Positions 9,493 through 18,557 of a stretch of DNA of 64,000 nucleotides are shown piece after piece; position 1 is the stretch's first letter, and the number at the start of each line of letters is the position of its first letter. Position numbers and translations under genes: made by a program. Origin of the DNA: Cephaloticoccus capnophilus (GTDB lineage Bacteria; Verrucomicrobiota; Verrucomicrobiia; Opitutales; Opitutaceae); NCBI RefSeq assembly GCF_001580045.1, contig NZ_LSZP01000004.1:17010-81009 (forward strand), given 5' to 3'. Below the pieces are notes generated by a model. It was not told the DNA's origin and made no database searches. It saw only the letters and a list, made by a program, of their open reading frames with translations.

Positions 9493-9785
9493 CCACTGCG
9501 CGTGGTGCGGCAGCGTGTCGCTGCACCCATTCACAGAGCCGCTTGGTTGCCGTGCATTCGCACAGTAACCAAGCGGCTCTGTGAAAAGGAACCCAAGCTT
9601 GGAGGTGGGAGTTTACTGGTGATTTTTCCCACCTCGCCCGAGCGGGTTATTACTCTACTTTCCCTGTCGCAACGCGACAGGGGGGAATGCTTTCAAATTT
9701 GGGAATTGGTTTCGTCGCGAAGCGACGGGGGCAATTCCCAAATTGAACGGGTGCAGCGACACGCTGCCGCACCACGCGTAGTGGG
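9493..9785 (+). repeat. Dispersed hairpin element, copy 1 (complete, long form)
   Basis: A 293-bp unit with imperfect terminal inverted repeats (left CCACTGCGCGTGG, right CCACGCGTAGTGG). Inside, in order, are end hairpin GCAGCG-TGT-CGCTGC; a 17-bp stem (CACAGAGCCGCTTGGTT with its complement); a core beginning GGAACCCAAGCTTGGAGG and containing TTTACTGGTGATTTTTCCC; the hairpin CTGTCGCAACGCGACAG; the hairpin TTTGGGAATTG...CAATTCCCAAA; and a mirrored end hairpin. It starts 40 bp after parB. There is no coding capacity. Confidence 0.85.
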
Positions 9786-9973
9786 AAAAGTGCAGCTCAC
9801 TCGTGGGCTACGGTGCTGACTTCGTCCCGGGCACGTTGGAAACGGGAACAGGTCACTAAGGAAACATCGTGTTACGCAGTGTCCGGTTTTCACTCCGGGT
9901 GTGCGGGCTCATATCCCTAGATTGACAAAGTGGGGTGAGGGCTGATGCTCAGCGCCCCTTCCTTCCCCCTGCT
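9786..9973 (+). promoter_or_regulatory. Upstream region of secG with possible promoter
   Basis: After the repeat element, this stretch has a degenerate copy of the GCGTTTGAAACGGGAAC satellite (near 9832-9853) and a TTGACA hexamer at 9922-9927. No good -10 hexamer is seen at the right distance, so the promoter call is tentative. The bases just before the secG ATG are C/T-rich. Confidence 0.3.
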
Positions 9974-10396
9974 ATGAGCATTTTACTCGGTATTCTTACT
10001 TTTATCCTGATCCTCATTTCGGTCGCGCTCGTTTTGCTCGTGCTGATGCAGAAGGCGAAGAACGATGGCGGAGCGGGTGCAGTGCTGGGCGGCGGGATGA
10101 CCGAGTCCACCTTTGGCGCGGACACGGGGAATGTGCTCAGCAAGACAACGATCAATGCGACCATCGCCTTCTTTGTCCTGAGTTTTCTGCTCTACCTCGG
10201 GCACCTTTATCAAAATCGACATAGCGACGCGAGTGGCGGTGTCGGGCTACCGACGATTGAAGCGGAGGCCAGCGCGGCGGAAGCTGCGGTGAGTGCCGAA
10301 GCCGAATCGGCCAATGTACTCTTGCCGAATCTCGCCGCGCCTGCCGCTTCGGCAGCGGAGCCAACTGGCGAAGCGGCTGCTGGCGAGGGCAACTAA
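9974..10396 (+). CDS. secG: Preprotein translocase subunit SecG
   Basis: Small membrane subunit of the SecYEG channel that aids SecA-driven export. The 140-residue protein has two membrane segments (about residues 3-23, ILLGILTFILILISVALVLL, and 56-75, INATIAFFVLSFLLYLG) flanking the conserved cytoplasmic loop QKAKNDGGAGAVLGGG. The C-terminal ~60 residues are an Ala/Glu-rich tail not present in short SecG proteins. The start at 9974 begins the first membrane helix; the frame extends to a GTG at 9935 that would add 13 non-conserved residues. Confidence 0.9.
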   Translation: MSILLGILTFILILISVALVLLVLMQKAKNDGGAGAVLGGGMTESTFGADTGNVLSKTTINATIAFFVLSFLLYLGHLYQNRHSDASGGVGLPTIEAEASAAEAAVSAEAESANVLLPNLAAPAASAAEPTGEAAAGEGN

Positions 10397-10411
10397 TTGT
10401 TTTCGCGCTGA

Positions 10412-11389
10412 GTGCTTAGGGTGTTTCGTTTTTCGCGCTCGTTTTCGCCCGCCGGATTTTGGCGGGCTTTTTGGTGCGCTTGGGTGCTGGCGTTTGTGAG
10501 CGCGGGAGGCGGGGCGATTTGTTCGCACGCAGTCGAAGCCGGATGGCCCGAACGCGAGGGGGAGGAAGTTTTGCGCGAGCTGCGTAGCGCGGCGATCGAC
10601 GGCGATTACCACTTGCGCTTTGAGCTAAAGGTGCTGCCGCGTCGAGGTAAGGCCCGGGTGCTTAGCGGGGAGCTCTGGGGAAGCCGCAACGCGGAGGGGC
10701 CCGTTTCGCGCGTTGCGCTTTACGATGGGGCGGCGCCTCGTGCGCAAGCCGGGGCGGCACCTCGTGCGCCAGCTTTGGCGGCGGAGGTGGAAGGCGCGGG
10801 CGCGGTGTCGGCCGCGAAACCTCCGGCTCGGACGCTGCTCATTCAAAACGGTGTTGCGCCTCGGATTTGGGTTTATGAAGCGGGAATGGCGTCAGCCGAG
10901 CCTTTGCCGGAGAGCGAGTGGCATGCCCCGCTTTTGGCAGATGCTGAGATTAGTGCCTTCGATTTGCTGATGCCTTACCTCTACTGGGAGGACTTCGATT
11001 TTGAGGGCGGCGATAAAGTGCTGGGCCGGGCGGCGTATCGGTTTTTGTTCCGAGAGCCCGTTCGCGCAGAGGATGCGTCCGGGGCGGGGACATCGCCAAG
11101 CGAGCGCCTGTCCGTGCGTGCGTATTTCGACCAGCAATTTCACGCGCTCTTGCAGTCGAAACTTATCGGGCCGGATGGCGCGGTGACGAAGACGCTTACC
11201 GTGCGCGACCTCCAAAAAAAATCCGGCCAGTGGATGCTTAAGTCGATTGATCTGCGCAACGAGCGCACGCGCGACAAAACGCGCTTCGAGGTGAGGGAAG
11301 CCGAGCTTGGACTCGCACTTGAGCCCTGGATTTTTAAGCCCGAATGGCTCGGTGAGCCGGTTACTTTGCCCGAACCGAAAAGGCCGTAA
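10412..11389 (+). CDS. LolA-like outer-membrane lipoprotein-sorting protein
   Basis: Predicted exported 325-residue protein. The N-terminus has arginines followed by a hydrophobic stretch (WCAWVLAFVSAGGGAIC) that can act as a signal peptide. The C-terminal half resembles the LolA-like outer-membrane lipoprotein-sorting family (FDLLMPYLYWEDFDFEGGDKVLGRAAYRFLF, then YFDQQFHALLQSKLIG and WMLKSIDLRNERTRDKTRFEV). The middle has a low-complexity Ala/Pro/Arg region. It begins with GTG 15 bp after secG, but an intrinsic-terminator-like hairpin (10447-10472) lies inside its first codons, so the GTG at 10484 is an alternative start. Function within lipoprotein transport is inferred from family only. 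Confidence 0.7.
   Translation: MLRVFRFSRSFSPAGFWRAFWCAWVLAFVSAGGGAICSHAVEAGWPEREGEEVLRELRSAAIDGDYHLRFELKVLPRRGKARVLSGELWGSRNAEGPVSRVALYDGAAPRAQAGAAPRAPALAAEVEGAGAVSAAKPPARTLLIQNGVAPRIWVYEAGMASAEPLPESEWHAPLLADAEISAFDLLMPYLYWEDFDFEGGDKVLGRAAYRFLFREPVRAEDASGAGTSPSERLSVRAYFDQQFHALLQSKLIGPDGAVTKTLTVRDLQKKSGQWMLKSIDLRNERTRDKTRFEVREAELGLALEPWIFKPEWLGEPVTLPEPKRP
10447..10472 (+). terminator. Terminator-like hairpin inside the start of the LolA-like gene
   Basis: Stem GCCCGCC (10447-10453) pairs with GGCGGGC (10461-10467) around a 7-nt loop and is followed directly by TTTTT, the form of a Rho-independent terminator for secG. It lies 35-60 bases into the longest reading frame of the next gene, so it either ends secG transcription or attenuates the downstream gene. 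Confidence 0.65.
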
Positions 11390-11403
11390 ATATAGCCAAC
11401 AAA

Positions 11404-11435
11404 AAAGCCGCTGTGCGAAGGCGCGTAGCGGCTTT
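11404..11435 (-). terminator. Rho-independent terminator for the ABC ATPase gene
   Basis: A 9-bp perfect stem (AAAGCCGCT / AGCGGCTTT) with a 14-nt loop. On the minus strand it is followed by TTTTTTG, so the better T-tract serves the minus-strand transporter gene that ends at 11588; on the plus strand it may also stop the LolA-like transcript. Confidence 0.75.
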
Positions 11436-11587
11436 GGTGTGGCGGGAAAAGTGGAAATGCCAGCGCTTGGGAGGACGGCTCGGCGGCGACTCGTGCGGGA
11501 AGCCGAGGCGGCCGACTCGTGCGCCAGCCTTGGCAGCGAAGGCCGCCAACATGCGCGGCTTTAGGCGGCCCGCAAAATAAGAGGGGG

Positions 11588-12724
11588 CTAGGCCCCCTTG
11601 ATGACGTTTTCGGTCTTCGGATCGAAGAGATGCACCTTGTCCATTGAGAAGGTGATTTGGACTTTTTGCCCGGCGTCGAAGCGGTCGGTCGCGCCCACAC
11701 GTGCAATGAAAGACTGGGCACCGGTGTCGAGGTAGAGGTAAGTCTCGGAGCCCATCGGTTCGGAGACTTCGACTGTGACCTCGATCGTGTGCTCGGGGGC
11801 AGGAGCGCTTAGAGTGAGCGTATCTTGCGCGTCTTCGGGGCGGACGCCGAAGACGATTTCCTTGCCGACATAGGCGGCGGCCTTGGTGGCGAGCTCGTCA
11901 GTGAGGGTGACTTGGATCGGTGTGGCGTTTTTGTTGGCCTCGATGAAGACGGTTTGGCCGCCTTGTTTTTCGAGCCGCCCGTGGAAGAAGTTCATCGGGG
12001 GCGAGCCGATGAAGCCGGCCACGAACATGTTCTCAGGGGAGTTGTAGAGCGTCATGGGCGTGGCGACTTGCATGATGTTGCCGTCTTTCATGACGCAAAT
12101 GCGGTCGCCCATCGTCATCGCCTCGACCTGGTCGTGCGTCACATAGATCATGGTCGCGCCGAGGCGGGAGTGCAGCTTCGAGATTTCAGCGCGAGTGGAG
12201 ACGCGCATCTTGGCGTCGAGATTGGAGAGCGGCTCGTCGAAGAGGAAGACCTTGGGCTTGCGGACGATGGCGCGCCCTACCGCGACACGTTGGCGTTGGC
12301 CGCCGGAGAGGGCTTTCGGGCGGCGGTCGAGCAGCTCTTCGAGGCCGAGCATGGCGGCCGCTTCGCGCACGCGGGTATCGATTTCTTTCTTGGGAAACTT
12401 CCGCAGTTTTAGCCCAAAGCCCATGTTGTCGTAGACAGACATGTGCGGATACAGCGCGTAGTTTTGAAACACCATCGCGATGTCGCGATCTTTGGGCATC
12501 ACGTTGTTGACGACCTTCGAGTCGATGCTGACCGAGCCTCCGCTGATGTCTTCGAGTCCGGCGATCATCCGCAGCGTAGTGGACTTCCCGCAGCCGGACG
12601 GGCCGACCAGCACCATGAACTCGCGGTCTTCGATCTCTAGATTAATCCCCTTCACCGCGGTTACCCCTGGGCCATGCTTTTCAGGGTAGGTTTTAACAAG
12701 GTCTTTGATTACAACATGAGCCAT
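11588..12724 (-). CDS. MalK/UgpC-type sugar ABC transporter ATP-binding protein
   Basis: Cytoplasmic ATPase of a carbohydrate-uptake (CUT1) ABC importer, 378 residues. It carries Walker [11 protein letters not shown], signature [14 protein letters not shown], Walker [13 protein letters not shown], the switch His in [10 protein letters not shown], and a C-terminal TOBE-type regulatory domain (about residue 240 onwards). No permease or binding-protein gene is next to it, so it probably works as a shared ATPase for several sugar importers encoded elsewhere, as known for MsmK; this is inference. The protein is near the family length and looks intact. Confidence 0.93.
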   Translation of the reverse strand: MAHVVIKDLVKTYPEKHGPGVTAVKGINLEIEDREFMVLVGPSGCGKSTTLRMIAGLEDISGGSVSIDSKVVNNVMPKDRDIAMVFQNYALYPHMSVYDNMGFGLKLRKFPKKEIDTRVREAAAMLGLEELLDRRPKALSGGQRQRVAVGRAIVRKPKVFLFDEPLSNLDAKMRVSTRAEISKLHSRLGATMIYVTHDQVEAMTMGDRICVMKDGNIMQVATPMTLYNSPENMFVAGFIGSPPMNFFHGRLEKQGGQTVFIEANKNATPIQVTLTDELATKAAAYVGKEIVFGVRPEDAQDTLTLSAPAPEHTIEVTVEVSEPMGSETYLYLDTGAQSFIARVGATDRFDAGQKVQITFSMDKVHLFDPKTENVIKGA

Positions 12725-12948
12725 AGTGGGGATGGGGTTTAGGGTTCAGAAAAAGGGGCGAAAAGAAGCCGCAAAAATTGGGTAAGTGCCTAGCGAGTCA
12801 ATGCCATTGCTCGGGCAATTCTAGAGCACTTTGGCGTTGCGGGTAGCCGTGGCGTAATTCTGCGTAGTTCTACTTCTACTGCTTTCTGCGTAGTTCGGCT
12901 TCTCCCACTCGCCGTAGCTTTCACTCATCACAGCTCTTCATTGCGATT

Positions 12949-13371
12949 ATGGCCTCCCGCACTAAAAAAAACTCCTCCGCTTCTGCCGTTGCTCCGCCCG
13001 TGACCTTTGACCTGCCCGAAGAACTGCTGGCTCGGCTTGAGCGCAACCGCGTGTCGGCTGGGCTGCGCACGACCAGTGAAATGATACGTGCTGTGGTTGA
13101 CGGCTTCGACTTCGAGTCGTGCACGCTGCCCGTCGAGGGGGCTCGCCGTCAGATTTCCGTGCGCTTGAGCCCCGAACAACGCGCCATGCTCAAGCGCACT
13201 GCTGCCCGAAAAGGAAGGAGCATCGGCGAACTGCTGCGATTCGCGGTTGAGGCCCTGCCGGTGCCGAAAGGAAGCGCGAAGGCGAAAGCCGCTCCCAAGG
13301 CCGCGAGTGAGCCGAAGAAGAAGGCAGCTCCAGAGAAGAAACCCTCGGCCAAGTCGCGCGCAAAACGCTGA
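12949..13371 (+). CDS. Tandem ribbon-helix-helix DNA-binding protein with Lys/Ala tail
   Basis: A 140-residue basic protein. Two segments have the strand-helix-helix pattern of MetJ/Arc-type ribbon-helix-helix domains: residues ~18-52 (VTFDLPEELLARLERNRVSA, then TTSEMIRAVVDGF) and ~66-102 (RQISVRLSPEQRAMLKRTAA, then SIGELLRFAVEAL). The last ~35 residues are almost only Lys, Ala, Pro, Ser and Arg, like histone-H1-type tails. Two such domains in one chain would mimic the usual dimer. It probably binds DNA, as a regulator or nucleoid protein; the target is unknown. It is followed 59 bp on by an aminotransferase gene. Confidence 0.65.
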   Translation: MASRTKKNSSASAVAPPVTFDLPEELLARLERNRVSAGLRTTSEMIRAVVDGFDFESCTLPVEGARRQISVRLSPEQRAMLKRTAARKGRSIGELLRFAVEALPVPKGSAKAKAAPKAASEPKKKAAPEKKPSAKSRAKR

Positions 13372-13430
13372 GCCGCGCCGCCGCTGCGCTTGCCAAGTGC
13401 TACGCGACTCTTCTGTAGTGCGCGCCGCAC

Positions 13431-14636
13431 ATGACTGACACATCCGCTCTCCCGTCTCCTGCCGCACTTTCTATTTGGGCCCTCAATATTGCCCCGTCGC
13501 CAACGCTGGCAGTCGATGCTAAGGCCAAATCGCTCATCGCCGCGGGCGAAGACGTGTGCGGCTTTGCTGCTGGCGAGCCCGACTTCGATACGCCGGAGCA
13601 CATCAAGGAGGCCGCCGCAAAGGCGCTGAGTGAGGGCAAAACCAAATACGCGCCGACGCCGGGCATACCGCCGCTGCGCGAGGCGATTGCCGCCAAGTAT
13701 AACGACTTCTACAAAATCCCGACCGAGGCGTCCCAAGTCGTCGTTAGCCCGGGCGGCAAGTTTTCCTGCTACCTCACGATATTGGCGACCTGCTCGCCGG
13801 GCGACGAAGTCATCATCCCTGCGCCGTATTGGGTGAGTTACCCGGAGATGGTGAAACTCGCGGGAGCCGTGCCCGTGCCCGTGCTGGCAACCGATGAGAC
13901 GGGCTTCAAACTTACGCCCGCCATGCTCGAAGCGGCAATCACCCCGCGTACTCGGCTCCTCATTCTCAACTCGCCGTCCAATCCGACTGGGGCCGTTTAC
14001 ACGCGCGCCGAGATTGAGGCACTCACGGCGGTCGCGCTTCGTCACAACCTCTACTTGATGTCGGACGAAATTTACGAGCACCTGCTCTACGACGGAGTGG
14101 AGCACGTCTCACCTGCGAGCCTTTCGGTGGAGGCCCGCGCCCGCACGATCATCGTTTCCGGCTTTGCAAAAACCTATGCGATGACCGGCTGGCGGCTCGG
14201 CACGATCGTCGCCCCCGCGCCAATCGCCAAAGCGATTGCCGAGCTGCAAAGTCAGATGACCTCCAACGCGACAACCTTTGCCCAATGGGGCGCACTCGCG
14301 GCCTACACCCAGCCTGAGAAGACGCAGGCGGCACTTGCTGTGATGCTCGAAAAATTCGACCAACGGCGGAAGTTCCTGCATTTCGAGCTTAACCGGATCC
14401 CGGGGATCAAGTGCCTGCTTTCGCAAGGTGCGTTCTATCTCTTCCCCAACGTGGCGAGCTTCGGACTCGACGACCGCGTGTTTTGCGAACGCTTGCTCGA
14501 CGAAGCCAAGGTGGCTGCAGTGCACGGTTCGGCCTTTGGTGCGCCCGGCTTCATCCGCATCAGCTACGCGACCTCCGAGATGATTCTGGCAAAAGGCGTT
14601 GGGCGGCTGGCGCAGTTCTGCGCGGGGCTGCGCTAA
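13431..14636 (+). CDS. Aspartate aminotransferase-type class I aminotransferase
   Basis: PLP enzyme of 401 residues, likely interconverting aspartate/oxaloacetate and glutamate/2-oxoglutarate (subgroup I-gamma type). Motifs: [59 protein letters not shown], the PLP lysine in [15 protein letters not shown], and the substrate-carboxylate arginine in FIRISYA. It looks complete. It is a different sequence group from the aminotransferase at 3618. Alternative specificity (aromatic or prephenate) cannot be excluded. Confidence 0.9.
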   Translation: MTDTSALPSPAALSIWALNIAPSPTLAVDAKAKSLIAAGEDVCGFAAGEPDFDTPEHIKEAAAKALSEGKTKYAPTPGIPPLREAIAAKYNDFYKIPTEASQVVVSPGGKFSCYLTILATCSPGDEVIIPAPYWVSYPEMVKLAGAVPVPVLATDETGFKLTPAMLEAAITPRTRLLILNSPSNPTGAVYTRAEIEALTAVALRHNLYLMSDEIYEHLLYDGVEHVSPASLSVEARARTIIVSGFAKTYAMTGWRLGTIVAPAPIAKAIAELQSQMTSNATTFAQWGALAAYTQPEKTQAALAVMLEKFDQRRKFLHFELNRIPGIKCLLSQGAFYLFPNVASFGLDDRVFCERLLDEAKVAAVHGSAFGAPGFIRISYATSEMILAKGVGRLAQFCAGLR

Positions 14637-14697
14637 GCCAGGGCTGGCGTTTCCTGCGTGTGTCCGATGGTCGCAGGCTAGGGTCGACTATTTGTTT

Positions 14698-14728
14698 CTC
14701 GCCCAAGCGGGTTTTCCGTTTGGGCGAG
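14698..14728. terminator. Bidirectional hairpin between convergent genes
   Basis: CTCGCCCAA pairs with TTGGGCGAG, with further pairing of CGG and CCG around a TTTT loop. It sits between the ends of the plus-strand aminotransferase and the minus-strand oxidoreductase. T-tracts are weak on both sides. Confidence 0.6.
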
Positions 14729-14760
14729 TCGATTTTGATAACGGGTAGGCTATCGGCAAA

Positions 14761-15777
14761 TCACAGGTCGCGCAGGAGTGGGGCGACCTTGGTGCCGAGC
14801 AGTTCGATTGAGCGCATTATCTGTGCGTGAGTGAGCACGCGGTTATCGAGCAGCAGGTTTACCCGAGAGATGCCACCGAGCCATTGGTGCTCATTTGCGA
14901 GTTTCTCCGCAACGGCTTCTGGTGAGCCGACTTGTAGGGCCCCGAGCGGTCCGCACTGTGCGTCGAACTGGGGGCGCGAGGGCGGAGCCCAGCCGCGCTC
15001 GCGTCCGATGCCTCCAAAAACTTCGCGGTAGGCAGGCCAAAAGGTGTCGAGTGCTTGCTCAGTCGTGTCGGCGAGGAAACCGAGGTTGTGAATCGCGATT
15101 GTGCAGGTTTCGGGTGTGCGGCCTGCCTCGGCCCAAGTTTGGCGGTATAGGTCGGCCAGTGGGCGAAATTGGCGGGGCGAGCCGCCGATAATGGCAATGG
15201 CGAGCGGCAGTCCGAGTTTAGCGGCGCGGACGACCGATTCGGGTGAGCCGCCGACGCCGACGTAAATGGGCAGCGGCTGCTGCAAGGGCCGTGGGTAGAC
15301 GCCTTGGCCGCTGAGCGGAGCGCGGTGCCGCCCGCTCCATGTGACGTGTTCGCTGTCTCGGATTTTTAAGAGCAGGCCCAGTTTCTCGGCTGCGAGCGTG
15401 TTGTAGTCGTTGAGGTCGTAGCCGAAGAGTGGATACGACTCGATGAAGGAGCCACGCCCGACCATCAGCTCTGCGCGCCCTTGAGAGATGAGGTCCAGCG
15501 TGGCGAATTGCTGGAACACGCGCACGGGATCATCGGAGCTGAGCACGGTAACGGCACTGCTGAGCCGGATGCGACTGGTGCGCGCGGCTGCGGCGGCGAG
15601 TAGGACGGCGGGCGCACTGGACACGTAGTCGGGGCGGTGGTGTTCGCCGACGCCGAAGGAGGAGAGCCCGACCTGGTCGGCGAGTTCGATTTCTTCGAGT
15701 AGGTCTTGGACGCGCTGGGCGTCGCCCACTGCGCCGCGTTTTGAGGTAGAAACAAAGCTATCGACACCGATTTGCAT
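14761..15777 (-). CDS. LLM-class (luciferase-like) flavin-dependent oxidoreductase
   Basis: A 338-residue F420/FMN-dependent TIM-barrel monooxygenase-like protein. Signatures are MQIGVDSFVS at the N-terminus, GVGEHHRPDYVSSAP, the VLSSDDPVRVFQQFATLD strand-helix, VGRGSFIESYPLFGYDL, and YVGVGGSPESVVRAA. The start at 15777 matches the family N-terminus (MQIG); the frame continues to 15816. Neighbours (an aminotransferase, trxB) give no substrate. The exact reaction is unknown. Confidence 0.88.
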   Translation of the reverse strand: MQIGVDSFVSTSKRGAVGDAQRVQDLLEEIELADQVGLSSFGVGEHHRPDYVSSAPAVLLAAAAARTSRIRLSSAVTVLSSDDPVRVFQQFATLDLISQGRAELMVGRGSFIESYPLFGYDLNDYNTLAAEKLGLLLKIRDSEHVTWSGRHRAPLSGQGVYPRPLQQPLPIYVGVGGSPESVVRAAKLGLPLAIAIIGGSPRQFRPLADLYRQTWAEAGRTPETCTIAIHNLGFLADTTEQALDTFWPAYREVFGGIGRERGWAPPSRPQFDAQCGPLGALQVGSPEAVAEKLANEHQWLGGISRVNLLLDNRVLTHAQIMRSIELLGTKVAPLLRDL

Positions 15778-15948
15778 GAGAAGAAGGGCTGTAGGGGCAG
15801 CCGTGGGCTGTTTCATTTTGGCGGGCCGCGCGCAGTCGCTAGAACTGAAGCGGCCCGCTCGTCATGTCGCGAGTGTGTGGGCGCAGCGCGAACTTTGGCG
15901 CGACGCGGTAGGCCGCGCCGCCGCGCCGAGTGTTAAGGGCCTGCGGCC

Positions 15949-16917
15949 TCAGCTGCCGTGTTCGGCGAGCCAGCGCTCCGCATCGATGGCGGCTTGGCAG
16001 CCCATGCCGGCGGCGGTGATGGCTTGGCGGTAAACGTGATCGGAGCAATCGCCTGCGACGTAGACGCCGGGGATATTTGTGCGGACTTGCGAGCCGGGTT
16101 GGGTCTTAAAGTAGCGCGCTTCGTCGACCTCGACAGCTCCCGCGAAGGCTTGGCTGTTGGGGATATGGCCGATTGCGACGAAGACGCCTTTGACGGGCAG
16201 TGTGGACTCCTCTCCCGTTTTTACGTTTTGCAGTTTTAGGCTGCTGACGTTGCCGGTGTCGTCGCCGAGGACTTCGAGCGGGACGCTGTCCCAGACCATC
16301 GTGATCTTTTCGTGAGACGTTGCGCGGTCGGCCATGATCTTTGAGGCGCGGAGCGAGTCGCGGCGGTGGATAAGGAAGACTTGGCTCGCGAAGCGGGTGA
16401 GGAAGAGGGCTTCCTCGGCAGCACTGTCTCCGCCGCCGATTACGGCGACGGGCATTCCGCGATAGAAGGCGCCGTCGCAGGTGGCGCAGGTGGTGACGCC
16501 TTTACCTCCGTAAAATTCTTTTTCGCCGGGCACGCCGGTCATTCGCGGAGACGCTCCGGTGGCAATGATCACGGTTTTCGCGAGTAGGGTGCGCCCGGCT
16601 TGGCTGCCGTTTGCGCCACCGAGGTGAAGCTCGCGGGGCATTTTCGTGAAATCGACTCCGCTGACTTGGGCCTGCTCAAAGCGAGTGCCGAAGCGGGCGG
16701 CTTGTTCGCGCATATTTTGCGTGAGTTGGAAGCCGTCGACGCCGTTGGGGAAGCCGGGGAAATTTTCCACTTCGCTAGTCGTGGTGAGTTGCCCGCCGGG
16801 TTGTGCGCCTTCGAGGACGAGGGGGTTGAGGTTTGCCCGCGCTGCGTAAATGGCGGCGGTGAGGCCCGCACAGCCGGTGCCGATGATGACGAGGTTTTCG
16901 ACCGTAGGTGCTGTCAT
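15949..16917 (-). CDS. trxB: Thioredoxin-disulfide reductase
   Basis: FAD/NADPH enzyme that keeps thioredoxin reduced in the cytoplasm. The 322 residues show the FAD-binding [15 protein letters not shown] (usual form GxGPAG, here Cys in place of Pro), [16 protein letters not shown], the redox-active CATC in [14 protein letters not shown], the NADP site [15 protein letters not shown] with HRRDSLRAS, and [15 protein letters not shown]. The length and architecture are standard. It is a single gene; no thioredoxin gene is in the window. Confidence 0.95.
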   Translation of the reverse strand: MTAPTVENLVIIGTGCAGLTAAIYAARANLNPLVLEGAQPGGQLTTTSEVENFPGFPNGVDGFQLTQNMREQAARFGTRFEQAQVSGVDFTKMPRELHLGGANGSQAGRTLLAKTVIIATGASPRMTGVPGEKEFYGGKGVTTCATCDGAFYRGMPVAVIGGGDSAAEEALFLTRFASQVFLIHRRDSLRASKIMADRATSHEKITMVWDSVPLEVLGDDTGNVSSLKLQNVKTGEESTLPVKGVFVAIGHIPNSQAFAGAVEVDEARYFKTQPGSQVRTNIPGVYVAGDCSDHVYRQAITAAGMGCQAAIDAERWLAEHGS

Positions 16918-16982
16918 AATTAAGGTGCGCCTACGCTTAATCCCCGTGCCGATATAGCAAGGCCACTCGTGGCCTTTTCTTT

Positions 16983-17008
16983 GGCGGGCGGCCAGTTGGC
17001 CGCCCGTC
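16983..17008. terminator. GC-rich hairpin downstream of the pdh operon
   Basis: GGCGGGCGGCCA and TGGCCGCCCGTC form a long stem with a 2-nt centre. A second hairpin (AAGGCCAC / GTGGCCTT at 16959-16976) lies beside it, with TTCTTT after it on the plus strand. Together they lie between the pdh operon end and the trxB start and probably insulate the two. Confidence 0.5.
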
Positions 17009-17066
17009 GGCAGAAGCTTTTATCATGCGCCCGCTTGCTGGCGGGGCGTCGGGGTGGCTTTGCTTA

Positions 17067-17092
17067 GGGTCTGTTCCCGTTTCAAACGCGAG
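17067..17092 (+). repeat. Solo copy of the 26-bp satellite motif
   Basis: A 26-base sequence containing GTTCCCGTTTCAAACGCGAG. Its inverse is found just outside the dispersed elements at 42637-42662 and 52966-52991, with degenerate forms near 9832 and 24731. Here it stands alone between the pdh operon and trxB. Confidence 0.6.
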
Positions 17093-17146
17093 GCATCTGG
17101 CTCGCGGCTCGCCACTCACGTGTGCTGTGCACGCTCGCCGCAGCCC

Positions 17147-18490
17147 TCAAACGAGCAAGAGGGCGGGGGTTTCGAGGTGGGCTTTTACCGCGTTCATGAA
17201 TTGGGCGGCGAGGGCACCGTCTACCACGCGGTGGTCGCAGGAGAGGGTGATCACCATGCGTTCGCCGATGGTGATTTGGTCTTTCACGACGACGGGTTTT
17301 TTCACGGTCGCGCCGACGGCCAAAATGGCGGCGTTGGGCGGGTTGATGATGGCGTGGAAGCGGGTGATGCCCATCATGCCGAGGTTACTCACGCAGAAGG
17401 TGCCGCCGGTGAATTCGGCGGGAGCGAGTTTTTTGGCCTTGGCGCGTTTGGCGAGGTCTTTGGCTTCTGCGCTGATTTCAAAGACGGTTTTGCGGTCGGT
17501 GTCTTTGATGACGGGGGTGATGAGGCCGTCGTCGATGGCGACCGCGAAGGAGACGTGTGTGGCGCCGTGCGAGACGATGCCGGCGTCGCTCCAAGAGGCG
17601 TTGACGGCGGGGACGGCGCGGAGCGCGAGGGCGGCGGCTTTGAGGATGAGGTCGTTTACGGAGAGGCGGACGCCGTCGGCGCCGAGTCCGGCGTTGAGTT
17701 GCTCGCGGAGTGCGCCGAGCGGGGCGGCGTCGACTTCGATTTCTAGGTAAAAGTGGGGGAACTGGGTCTTCGACTCGACGAGTCGCTTGGCGATGGTGGC
17801 CCGCATGTTGGAGAGCGGGGCGATGCCGGGGGCTTGGATTGCGGATTTGTCGAGGGCAGAGCGCCAGGCCCAAGTCGGTTTCGCGGGGCGAGCGCCCGCT
17901 GCTGCGCCTGCGGATTGGGCCGCGGCAGCTGGGTTTTTCTCGGCGGCGAGGATGTCGGCGCGGACGATGCGGCCGCCGGGGCCGCTGCCTTTCACGCGGG
18001 TGGGGTCGATTCCTTTTTCAGCGGCGAGTTTCTTGGCGAGTGGGGAGATTCTTAACTTTCCAGCTGCGGAGCTGCCAGCCGCCGCAGGGGCTGCGGAAGC
18101 TGGGGCGGGCACGATAGGCGAGCTCGCGGGGGTGGGCGTGATTGCGGCGGGCGTTATAGGGGCCGCAGCGGGAGTGGCAGGCGCGGCGGTCGCGGGCTGC
18201 GCGTTTTCTGCGGGTGCCGGTGCTTTTGGGGCGGGGGCTTCGACGGTTTCCCCTTTTTCACCGATGGCGCAGAGGGGCGAGCCGATTTCGACTTGGGCTC
18301 CGGCCTCGACGAAGCATTTGAGGAGTGTGCCGTCGAAGAAGGATTCGAGCTCCATCGTGGCTTTATCGGTTTCGACTTCGGCGAGCATGTCGCCGTTGGA
18401 AACGCTATCGCCTTCTTTTTTTAGCCACTTGACCAGCGTTCCCACGGTCATGGTGTCGCTGAGTTTGGGCATTTCGATGATGTCGGCCAT
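17147..18490 (-). CDS. pdhC: Pyruvate dehydrogenase E2, dihydrolipoyl acetyltransferase
   Basis: Core subunit of the pyruvate dehydrogenase complex; passes the acetyl group from lipoamide to CoA. Domains of the 447-residue protein: one N-terminal lipoyl domain with lipoylation site ETDKATMEL (about residues 1-78), a long Ala/Pro linker, the peripheral-subunit-binding domain (RISPLAKKLAAEKGIDPTRV, about 145-180), a second linker, and the catalytic domain ending with CDHRVVDGALAAQF (active His and Asp). It is the last gene of pdhA-pdhB-pdhC, 67 bp after pdhB. No E3 gene follows; lpd at 34059 may serve this complex. Confidence 0.95.
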   Translation of the reverse strand: MADIIEMPKLSDTMTVGTLVKWLKKEGDSVSNGDMLAEVETDKATMELESFFDGTLLKCFVEAGAQVEIGSPLCAIGEKGETVEAPAPKAPAPAENAQPATAAPATPAAAPITPAAITPTPASSPIVPAPASAAPAAAGSSAAGKLRISPLAKKLAAEKGIDPTRVKGSGPGGRIVRADILAAEKNPAAAAQSAGAAAGARPAKPTWAWRSALDKSAIQAPGIAPLSNMRATIAKRLVESKTQFPHFYLEIEVDAAPLGALREQLNAGLGADGVRLSVNDLILKAAALALRAVPAVNASWSDAGIVSHGATHVSFAVAIDDGLITPVIKDTDRKTVFEISAEAKDLAKRAKAKKLAPAEFTGGTFCVSNLGMMGITRFHAIINPPNAAILAVGATVKKPVVVKDQITIGERMVITLSCDHRVVDGALAAQFMNAVKAHLETPALLLV

Positions 18491-18557
18491 TGTGGGAGTC
18501 GTTGTTGGTTAAAGGGGGGCGGGTGGGGCGGTTGAGAGTGGGCGCGGCGCGGGGGGG

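Noticed and set aside
9493..9785. Insertion sequence with its own transposase
   Set aside because: The elements are under 300 bp and have no coding frame with transposase motifs; only a non-autonomous element is possible.
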